A stretch of 12,756 bases of DNA, taken from positions 1 to 12,756 of the forward strand of contig JAUWXI010000008.1 of assembly GCA_030616435.1 (NCBI GenBank), given 5' to 3'. The notes beneath the pieces were generated by a model. The model was given only the letters and a program-made list of their open reading frames with translations. It was not told where the DNA came from and ran no database searches. This document shows positions 7,581 through 12,756 of this stretch, piece by piece; position 1 is the stretch's first letter, and each line of letters begins with the position of its first letter. The DNA comes from Candidatus Parcubacteria bacterium. GTDB taxonomy: Bacteria > Patescibacteriota > Minisyncoccia > Minisyncoccales > JAUWXI01. Both the position numbers and the translations under genes were made by a program.

Positions 7581-8321
7581 TTAAGAAAGTTCAGCTTTTT
7601 TTAAAGCTTTAATAATTAATTCTAATTTACCATTTAAAATTCTCTCAATATTGTACCAGCTTTTTTTGATCCTGTGATCTGTTATCCTGTTTTGAGGGAA
7701 GTTGTAGGTTCTGATTTTTTCAGGCCTTTCTGCTTTACTAACCTGGACTTTTCTTTTTTCCTGGATTTGTTTTCCTATAGCTTTTTCTTTTTTTTCTAAT
7801 AATTTTGCCTCTAAAATTTCCAAAGCTATTTTTTTGTTTTCTCCTTGAATCCTTGCTATTTGAGAGCTGGCTGTGATTTCTGAGGGTAAATGGGTAATTC
7901 TGACAGCTGACTCCCTTCTATTTACATATTGGCCCCCAGGACCTGAAGCCCTAAAAGTTTCAATTCTTAAGTCTTGGGGCCTAATTTTTATCTTTGCTCC
8001 TTCAGGCTTGGGTAAGATTGCTACTGTTGCTGTTGAGGTGTGAATTCTTCCCCTTTTTTCTGTTTCAGGAATTCTTTGAATCCTATGAACCCCTCCCTCA
8101 TATTTCATTTGAGAGAAAATATCTTTTCCTGATAACTCAAAAACTATTTTCTTGAAACCCTCAAGATCCGAAGGGTGAGAATCTAAAATCCTCGATTTCC
8201 AATTCTTTGAATCAGCATATTTTTTGTACATTCTAAAAAGATTCTCAGCAAACAGAGCTGCTTCCTTCCCTCCTGTTCCAGCCCTGATTTCAACAATTAC
8301 AGATTCTTTTTTATCTTTCAT
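7581..8321 (-). CDS. prfA: Peptide chain release factor 1 lacking domain 1
   Basis: A class I release factor that reads UAA and UAG and triggers peptide release on the ribosome. It has the RF1 motif run: EIRAGTGGKEAALFAENLFRMY (11-32), YEGGVHRIQRIPETEKRGRIHTS with the tripeptide PET (85-87) of the PxT class that marks RF1 rather than RF2, FRASGPGGQYVN with GGQ at 129-131, and EKIRTYNFPQNRITDHRI (201-218). RF1 usually has about 355 residues; here the first 110 or so (domain 1) are absent. An in-frame TAA (8328-8330, read on the minus strand) lies just three codons before the ATG, so no upstream extension is possible. The segment after GGQ (TASSQIARIQGENKK) departs from the usual CQDERSQHKNK pattern. 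The start overlaps the 3' end of rpmE by 11 bases, so it is probably translationally coupled. Confidence 0.9.
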   Translation of the reverse strand: MKDKKESVIVEIRAGTGGKEAALFAENLFRMYKKYADSKNWKSRILDSHPSDLEGFKKIVFELSGKDIFSQMKYEGGVHRIQRIPETEKRGRIHTSTATVAILPKPEGAKIKIRPQDLRIETFRASGPGGQYVNRRESAVRITHLPSEITASSQIARIQGENKKIALEILEAKLLEKKEKAIGKQIQEKRKVQVSKAERPEKIRTYNFPQNRITDHRIKKSWYNIERILNGKLELIIKALKKAELS

Positions 8322-8535
8322 TTTTCTTTAATCTTTTTCTTTCCAGTCTCTTTTTAAACTTTTGGACCTGGCCCAATGTATCAACAATCTTCTTCTTTCC
8401 AGTGTAAAAAGGATGACATTTTGAACAAATTTCAACCTTGGTAAACTCTTTAGTTGAGCCTACAGTAAATTTGTTTCCGCAGGCACACTCCACTTGGGCT
8501 TCTGGGTAGTATTTTGGATGAATATCTTTTTTCAT
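8311..8535 (-). CDS. rpmE: 50S ribosomal protein L31, zinc-binding (C+) form
   Basis: A 74-residue large-subunit protein that helps bridge the two ribosomal subunits. It begins MKKDIHPKYYPEAQVECACGNKF and contains the zinc motifs CACG (17-20 region) and CSKCHPFYTGKK, so it is the zinc-carrying version of L31. The basic tail (KFKKRLERKRLKKNER) is longer than in many relatives. The gene lies upstream of, and overlaps by 11 bases, prfA on the same strand; rpmE next to prfA is a common bacterial arrangement. It diverges from rpsB across a 75-base gap. A candidate promoter puts its transcription start at or next to the ATG, so the mRNA may lack a 5' leader. Confidence 0.94.
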   Translation of the reverse strand: MKKDIHPKYYPEAQVECACGNKFTVGSTKEFTKVEICSKCHPFYTGKKKIVDTLGQVQKFKKRLERKRLKKNER

Positions 8536-8570
8536 AATTTAATCTTAGCGGGGTTTTTTTGAGAAATCAA
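8536..8570 (-). promoter_or_regulatory. Candidate rpmE-prfA promoter giving a leaderless mRNA
   Basis: Read on the minus strand, TTGATT (8565-8570) is followed after 17 bases by TAAGAT (8542-8547). The -10 box ends only 6 bases before the rpmE ATG, so initiation about 7 bases downstream falls on the A of the ATG. Each box matches the consensus at 4 of 6 positions. The same TAAGAT -10 is used in the candidate tRNA-Ile promoter. Confidence 0.5.
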
Positions 8571-8574
8571 GTAA

Positions 8575-8610
8575 TTGAACAGCAACTAAATTTGTGATAA
8601 ATTAGTTTGT
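8575..8610 (+). promoter_or_regulatory. Candidate rpsB promoter giving a leaderless mRNA
   Basis: TTGAAC (8575-8580), a 17-base spacer and TAAATT (8598-8603) end 7 bases before the rpsB ATG at 8611. An alternative -10 reading is TGTGATAAA, an extended -10 form centred two bases earlier; both predict a leader of 0-3 bases. There is no Shine-Dalgarno sequence between promoter and start. Each hexamer matches consensus at 4 of 6 positions, so the call is tentative. Confidence 0.45.
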
Positions 8611-9321
8611 ATGGTAAAGAAAAAAGAGATCAATTTAGACATTAAGGAGATGCTGAAGGTAGGCCTTCACTTTGGGCACAGAGCCTCGAAAACTCATCCA
8701 AAGATGCATCCATTTATTTTTGGTATGAGAAACACTATTCATATTATTGACCTTGAAAAAACCAAAGTAGAATTTGAGAAAGCTTTAAAATTTATTGAAT
8801 CTTTAATTGTCCAGGGTAAAACTTTGCTTTTTATTGGGACAAAGATTCAATGGAGAGATCAAGTCAAGAAAACAGCTGAGGATCTTGAACTTCCATATAT
8901 AACTGAAAGGTGGGCTGGAGGAACCTTTACCAACTTTGAGGTCATTAAAAAAAGAGTCGATTATCTCAAAGAGCTTGAAGCAAAAAAGAAATCAGGAGAA
9001 TTAGAAAAATATCCTCCAAAAGAGAAAGCAGATTTTGAGAAGAAATTACGAGAACTTGAATTGAAGTTTGGGGGAATAAAAAATATGGAAAAGCTTCCAG
9101 ATGTAATTTTTGTCTGGGACATGAAAAAAGATGCTTTGGCCATCAAAGAAGCAAGGAAGGTAGGAGTTAAAGTTATTGGTGTGGCAGATACAAATGTTGA
9201 CCCAACTTTGGCTGATTATCCAATTCCAGCAAATGATGATGCCATCTCCTCAATAAAATATATTCTCGAGAAAGTTACAGAGGTAATACTTAAGGCAAAA
9301 TCTGAGAAAAGTTCTAAATAA
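8611..9321 (+). CDS. rpsB: 30S ribosomal protein S2
   Basis: An essential small-subunit protein needed to recruit S1 where present and to complete 30S assembly; 236 residues, a normal length. Conserved stretches include MLKVGLHFGHRASKTHPKMH (14-33), FIFGMRNTIHIIDLEKT, LFIGTKIQWRD, YITERWAGGTFTNFE, and the C-terminal PDVIFVWDMKKDALAIKEA followed by GVADTNVDPTLADYPIPAND. A charged insert (LKELEAKKKSGELEKYPPKEKADFEKKLRE region) forms the protruding coiled coil seen in S2. It is first in a rpsB-tsf cluster, the order found in nearly all bacteria, and diverges from rpmE. The candidate promoter lies right against the ATG, so the transcript may be leaderless. Confidence 0.97.
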   Translation: MVKKKEINLDIKEMLKVGLHFGHRASKTHPKMHPFIFGMRNTIHIIDLEKTKVEFEKALKFIESLIVQGKTLLFIGTKIQWRDQVKKTAEDLELPYITERWAGGTFTNFEVIKKRVDYLKELEAKKKSGELEKYPPKEKADFEKKLRELELKFGGIKNMEKLPDVIFVWDMKKDALAIKEARKVGVKVIGVADTNVDPTLADYPIPANDDAISSIKYILEKVTEVILKAKSEKSSK

Positions 9322-9347
9322 TAATCATAATTTCATTACAAGAAAAT

Positions 9348-9797
9348 ATGTCATCAATTGAGAAAATCAAAAAACTTCGCCAGAAAACTGGAGTTTCCAT
9401 AATGGAGTGTAAGAAGGCCCTAAAGGAGGCCGGAGATGATATTGAAAAAGCAAAAGAAATTTTAAGAAAAAGAGGAATTATTTTTGCTCAAAAGAAGGCA
9501 GAAAAAACAACGGAGGAAGGAATTATTGAAAGCTACATCCACTCTAATGGAAGAATTGGAGTTTTAATAGATCTTAGATGTGAGACAGATTTTGTTGCTA
9601 GATCTGAAGAATTTAGAAAATTAGCCCATGAGCTTTGCTTACAGATTGCTGCAACCTCTCCTCAAGAAAAGAATTCTTTTTTGTCTGAACCCTGGATAAG
9701 AGATGAAAGCAAAACAGTAAAAGATTTGATTTCAGAATATATTGCTAAATTAGGAGAAAATATTGTGGTGAAAAGGTTTGTAAGATATGAGATATAA
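9348..9797 (+). CDS. tsf: Elongation factor Ts, shortened form
   Basis: This is the nucleotide exchange factor that regenerates EF-Tu-GTP. The N-terminal UBA-like domain (IEKIKKLRQKTGVSIMECKK at 4-23, then DDIEKAKEILRKRG at 30-43) and the core signature LRCETDFVARSEEF (76-89), containing the TDFV that inserts into EF-Tu, are both present, and the protein closes with LGENIVVKRFVRYE. At 149 residues it is much shorter than the E. coli form (about 280) and also shorter than the minimal Thermus type (about 196): only one core subdomain with a contracted middle remains, and the C-terminal module is missing. It follows rpsB after 26 bases, with no Shine-Dalgarno sequence. Confidence 0.93.
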   Translation: MSSIEKIKKLRQKTGVSIMECKKALKEAGDDIEKAKEILRKRGIIFAQKKAEKTTEEGIIESYIHSNGRIGVLIDLRCETDFVARSEEFRKLAHELCLQIAATSPQEKNSFLSEPWIRDESKTVKDLISEYIAKLGENIVVKRFVRYEI

Positions 9798-9823
9798 ATC
9801 CTAATTCAGAATTTTTATTTGGT

Positions 9824-10216
9824 ATGATAGAACTAATAACAATAATCATCTTACTCGGTAGTTTAATTGGAATAGGAGTGATTTTGTATAGAAAAATTCC
9901 TGATTTAAGAAAATTGGAAGACTTTAAGAAAGAACAGGTTTCAAATAAATCTATTTTGAATCCTGGGTTAGAGACAGAACGTCGGAGGTTTTTAAAGCCA
10001 GACTTTTCTCTTGACTCGACTCAATATAGATTTGAGACCCTCTTGCAAAAATTACTTTCAAGAATTAAAGTTTTGACGATGAAGATTGAAAACAGAATTT
10101 CTGGTCATTTGCAAAGATTAAGAGAAAGGGCTCAGCAAAGAAAAAAAGTGAATGAGGATGAATACTGGCAGAAATTAAAAAAGTCAATAGGTTTTAAGAG
10201 GAGAGAGAAGAAGTAG
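9824..10216 (+). CDS. Small membrane-anchored basic protein, function unknown
   Basis: 130 residues. One N-terminal hydrophobic segment (about 2-21, IELITIIILLGSLIGIGVIL) is followed by a strongly basic, probably cytoplasmic tail with heptad-like helices (FETLLQKLLSRIKVLTMKIENR at 70-91) and a C-terminal end rich in Lys and Arg (FKRREKK). No known family is recognised. It lies 26 bases after tsf and 16 bases before tRNA-Thr on the same strand, so it is likely read from the rpsB promoter. The basic tail could contact nucleic acid or ribosomes, but that is a guess. No Shine-Dalgarno sequence is present. Confidence 0.68.
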   Translation: MIELITIIILLGSLIGIGVILYRKIPDLRKLEDFKKEQVSNKSILNPGLETERRRFLKPDFSLDSTQYRFETLLQKLLSRIKVLTMKIENRISGHLQRLRERAQQRKKVNEDEYWQKLKKSIGFKRREKK

Positions 10217-10232
10217 TTTTGTTGGCATAAAA

Positions 10233-10304
10233 GCCACCTTAGCTCAGTGGTAGAGCAACTGTTTTGTAAACAGTAGGGCCACGGTTCGAATCCGTGAGGT
10301 GGCT
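10233..10304 (+). tRNA. tRNA-Thr (UGU)
   Basis: A full cloverleaf folds: acceptor GCCACCT with AGGTGGC, anticodon stem ACTGT with ACAGT, loop TTTGTAA carrying anticodon TGT (10265-10267), T-arm with GTTCGAATC. The 3' CCA is not encoded, so it must be added enzymatically. It begins 16 bases after the small membrane protein gene, with no clear promoter of its own, and ends 1 base before the -35 box of the rRNA promoter. Confidence 0.96.
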
Positions 10305-10305
10305 C

Positions 10306-10333
10306 TTGACAAATATTTTTAAAGGAATATAAT
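10306..10333 (+). promoter_or_regulatory. Perfect-consensus promoter of the 16S rRNA unit (P1)
   Basis: TTGACA (10306-10311), a 16-base spacer and TATAAT (10328-10333) match the sigma-70 consensus at 12 of 12 positions. Initiation is expected near 10340, about 138 bases before 16S. It starts 2 bases after the tRNA-Thr 3' end. Such a strong promoter fits rRNA synthesis. Confidence 0.9.
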
Positions 10334-10387
10334 TAAAGTAGAAATATGGCCTGAATTTGAAAAATCGAGGACTTGACTTGAAAGCTT

Positions 10388-10414
10388 AAAAGCCACGAGT
10401 CTTCGTGGCTTTTT
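10388..10414 (+). terminator. Terminator-like (or boxB-like) hairpin in the rRNA leader
   Basis: AGCCACGA (10391-10398) pairs perfectly with TCGTGGCT (10403-10410) around a 4-base loop; three further A-T pairs extend the stem and a T-run (10410-10414) follows. In isolation this looks like an intrinsic terminator, but it lies between P1 and 16S. It might instead be a boxB-like hairpin ahead of boxA, or make transcription from P1 conditional. Confidence 0.6.
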
Positions 10415-10418
10415 GAAA

Positions 10419-10433
10419 AGCTCTTTGAAAATT
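10419..10433 (+). promoter_or_regulatory. boxA-like antitermination element
   Basis: AGCTCTTTGAAAATTT resembles boxA of rRNA leaders (E. coli TGCTCTTTAACA; many other bacteria use GTTCTTTGAAAA). In the RNA it would be bound by NusB-S10 to load an antitermination complex. It lies 9 bases downstream of the terminator-like hairpin and about 50 bases before 16S. Confidence 0.6.
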
Positions 10434-10444
10434 TAATACTCAGA

Positions 10445-10469
10445 TTCGGTTTCTTAAAGTTGTCCCGAC
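10445..10469 (+). other. 5' arm of the 16S processing stem
   Basis: This 25-base segment pairs with 12073-12097 on the far side of 16S: 24 of 25 positions pair (two of them G-U) with a single A-C mismatch at 10457/12085. A long stem closing the 16S precursor is the usual RNase III site. It also shows that both flanks belong together, so the contig is not chimeric across the 16S gene. Confidence 0.88.
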
Positions 10470-10477
10470 TATTTATT

Positions 10478-11972
<1,495 letters not shown>

Positions 11973-11985
<13 letters not shown>

Positions 11986-11999
11986 TTTAAGAGTCGATC
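11973..11999 (+). other. Inverted repeat across the 16S 3' end
   Basis: GATCGA (11973-11978) can pair with TCGATC (11994-11999) around a 15-base AT-rich loop. The left arm is the last conserved part of 16S, so in the precursor the 3' tail may be folded away before maturation. The loop is where the anti-Shine-Dalgarno sequence would be expected, but it contains only A and T plus two G. Confidence 0.5.
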
Positions 12000-12003
12000 G
12001 GTT

Positions 12004-12031
12004 GTTGAAAATTGAGAATTCTATTTTCAAC
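12004..12031 (+). other. Hairpin in the 16S 3' trailer
   Basis: GTTGAAAAT (12004-12012) pairs perfectly with ATTTTCAAC (12023-12031) around a 10-base loop containing GAATTC. It lies inside the region closed by the long processing stem and is probably part of the folded precursor trailer. There is no T-run after it, so it is not a terminator. Confidence 0.55.
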
Positions 12032-12072
12032 TCCGGGGTGTTGATCTTCGAACCCTAAAGGAAGATTATTCT

Positions 12073-12097
12073 GTCGGGGCAACTCTAAGAAACTGAA
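12073..12097 (+). other. 3' arm of the 16S processing stem
   Basis: Pairs with 10445-10469 to enclose the 16S precursor. It ends four bases before the terminator hairpin, so the transcript appears designed to contain 16S alone. Confidence 0.88.
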
Positions 12098-12100
12098 CTT

Positions 12101-12122
12101 AAAAAGCCTTTACGGGCTTTTT
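12101..12122 (+). terminator. Intrinsic terminator of the 16S unit
   Basis: AAAAAGCC (12101-12108) pairs with GGCTTTTT (12115-12122) around a 6-base loop, and the T-run is part of the right arm, followed by AATTTT. It directly follows the processing stem, so 16S transcription should stop before the downstream tRNAs. Confidence 0.75.
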
Positions 12123-12161
12123 AATTTTCAAGCGAAGCGAAGAAAATCAAAGGTTCTGCCC

Positions 12162-12190
12162 TTGGCAAGAAGCTTCTTTTTTGTTAAGAT
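12162..12190 (+). promoter_or_regulatory. Candidate promoter of the tRNA-Ile/tRNA-Ala unit
   Basis: TTGGCA (12162-12167), a 17-base spacer and TAAGAT (12185-12190). Initiation near 12197 would leave about 11 bases before tRNA-Ile. Its presence after the 16S terminator supports separate transcription of the two tRNAs. Confidence 0.65.
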
Positions 12191-12207
12191 TATCAAAGAA
12201 ATAGTTT

Positions 12208-12280
12208 GGGCACGTAGTTCAGTGGTTAGAACGCTGCTCTGATAAAGCAGAGGTGGATGGTTCGATTCCATCCGTGCCCA
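12208..12280 (+). tRNA. tRNA-Ile (GAU)
   Basis: Acceptor GGGCACG pairs with CGTGCCC, the anticodon stem is CTGCT with AGCAG, the loop CTGATAA carries anticodon GAT (12241-12243), and the T-arm is GATGG-TTCGATT-CCATC. Discriminator base is A; CCA is not encoded. It lies 222 bases after the 16S end, 7 bases before tRNA-Ala. Confidence 0.96.
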
Positions 12281-12287
12281 CACTTGA

Positions 12288-12361
12288 GGGCCCTTAGCTT
12301 AGTTGGATAGAGCACCGCATTTGCACTGCGGAGGTCACCAGTTCGAATCTGGTAGGGTCCA
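12288..12361 (+). tRNA. tRNA-Ala (UGC)
   Basis: Acceptor GGGCCCT with AGGGTCC contains the G3-U70 wobble pair, the main identity mark of alanine tRNA. Anticodon stem CCGCA with TGCGG, loop TTTGCAC with anticodon TGC (12322-12324), T-arm with GTTCGAATC. Discriminator A; CCA is not encoded. In linked rRNA operons this Ile-Ala pair sits between 16S and 23S. Confidence 0.97.
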
Positions 12362-12363
12362 CA

Positions 12364-12391
12364 AAAAGTTTTCCACAGGGGAACTTTTCTT
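12364..12391 (+). terminator. Terminator after the tRNA pair
   Basis: AAAAGTTTTCC (12364-12374) pairs with GGGGAACTTTT (12378-12388) as 11 pairs, two of them G-U, around the 3-base loop ACA, and CTT follows. It begins 3 bases after tRNA-Ala and would separate the tRNA unit from the membrane protein gene. Confidence 0.65.
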
Positions 12392-12397
12392 GATTTT

Positions 12398-12406
12398 TGG
12401 TATAAT
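12398..12406 (+). promoter_or_regulatory. Extended -10 promoter of the membrane protein gene
   Basis: TGGTATAAT combines a perfect -10 hexamer (12401-12406) with the TGn extension; no good -35 is seen at the right distance. Initiation near 12413 would give a leader of about 38 bases, so this gene would not be leaderless. Confidence 0.6.
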
Positions 12407-12450
12407 GTTCTAATTCAAAAGGTCGAAACTTTTAATTCACGATAATTAAA

Positions 12451-12756
12451 ATGGTTCAAGACTGGTATTTGGTAACTCTTGAGGCCTTAATGAATCTCTG
12501 GCAAGGGTTTTTGATTTCCCTGCCAAAAATCTTTGGAGCCTTAATCATCTTTTTGATAGGTTGGCTTTTTGCTGCGGGAATAGCGCGGTTGATAACTGAG
12601 ATTTTAAACAGATTAAAACTGAATACAATTTTTGAAAAAACTGGTTGGGGAGAAGCCTTTGCAAAGGCAGAATTTAGAGTAAATCCTTCTGAATTTATAG
12701 GAGTAATTATAAAATGGGTTTTGGTAATTGTCTTTTTGTTAGCAGCAGTGGAGATT
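12451..12756 (+). CDS. Membrane protein with conserved TM helix, 3'-truncated (MscS-like/channel-type)
   Basis: The first 102 residues of a protein that runs off the window. Residues about 20-45 (FLISLPKIFGALIIFLIGWLFAAG) and the following amphipathic stretch ARLITEILNRLKL (45-57) resemble the conserved transmembrane-helix repeat of small-conductance mechanosensitive channel relatives (LPK.xGAxxxxLIGWxxA followed by a basic helix and LNTIFEKTGW). A second hydrophobic segment starts near 82 (FIGVIIKWVLVIVFLLAAV). A channel or channel-like scaffold is therefore likely, but no pore or cytoplasmic MscS domain is visible yet. It has its own extended -10 promoter and takes the place where a linked 23S gene would be expected. 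No Shine-Dalgarno sequence lies before the ATG. Confidence 0.72.
   Translation, partial: MVQDWYLVTLEALMNLWQGFLISLPKIFGALIIFLIGWLFAAGIARLITEILNRLKLNTIFEKTGWGEAFAKAEFRVNPSEFIGVIIKWVLVIVFLLAAVEI

Noticed and set aside
7563..7640. Terminator between the convergent transglycosylase and prfA genes
   Set aside because: The 18-base gap has T-runs but no stable stem; AAGCTTT-type pairing nearby lies in the prfA coding end and is weak.
10413..10440. Second rRNA promoter TTGAAA/AATACT
   Set aside because: The -10 matches only 4 of 6, the region overlaps the boxA-like element, and P1 is perfect; kept only as a possibility.
12369..12377. TTTTCCACA, matching the DnaA box pattern TTWTNCACA
   Set aside because: A single copy that forms part of the stem and loop of the terminator after tRNA-Ala; there is no cluster of boxes, no dnaA or dnaN and no AT-rich unwinding region.

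Overview
The window looks like a chromosomal stretch from a small-genome, AT-rich bacterium of the Candidate Phyla Radiation (Patescibacteria), most likely a Parcubacteria-like lineage. This placement is inferred from the divergent 16S rRNA (unusual bases at sites that are nearly universal elsewhere, but with compensating changes that keep the helices), very compact gene packing, shortened translation factors (a 149-residue EF-Ts and a 246-residue RF1) and small lineage-type membrane proteins. TGA, TAA and TAG-independent gene ends read correctly with the standard bacterial code.

Layout. Bases 1-4888 hold a central-carbon block on the + strand: phosphoenolpyruvate synthase (5' end cut by the window), a free-standing LAGLIDADG homing-endonuclease-type gene wedged in behind it, a PfkB-family sugar kinase and a class II fructose-bisphosphate aldolase. 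Bases 4897-7562 continue on the same strand with a membrane-anchored protein carrying three cysteine pairs, a one-cluster ferredoxin, ribosomal protein L25/CTC, and a secreted coiled-coil protein with a lytic transglycosylase domain. Two minus-strand genes follow, rpmE (L31) and a domain-1-less prfA (RF1). They diverge from a + strand rpsB-tsf-small membrane protein-tRNA-Thr cluster. A perfect-consensus promoter next to tRNA-Thr starts a leader with a terminator-like hairpin, a boxA-like element and then 16S rRNA (about 10478-11985). The 16S flanks pair into a 25-position processing stem, which is followed directly by a terminator. No 23S gene follows: tRNA-Ile(GAU) and tRNA-Ala(UGC), with their own promoter, come next, and then the start of a membrane protein gene.

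The most interesting theme is translation initiation. The 16S 3' end runs GGATC-GATTTAATTTTT where bacteria normally have GGATC-ACCTCC, so the anti-Shine-Dalgarno core is missing. In agreement, none of the 13 visible gene starts has a convincing Shine-Dalgarno sequence at normal spacing. The divergent rpmE and rpsB genes each have a candidate promoter whose -10 box ends only 6-7 bases before the ATG, predicting leaderless or nearly leaderless mRNAs. With the shortened RF1 and EF-Ts and the altered but covarying decoding-site pairs in helix 44, the window suggests a translation apparatus that has moved away from the standard bacterial pattern.

All identifications come from reading motifs in the sequence; no database search was possible.
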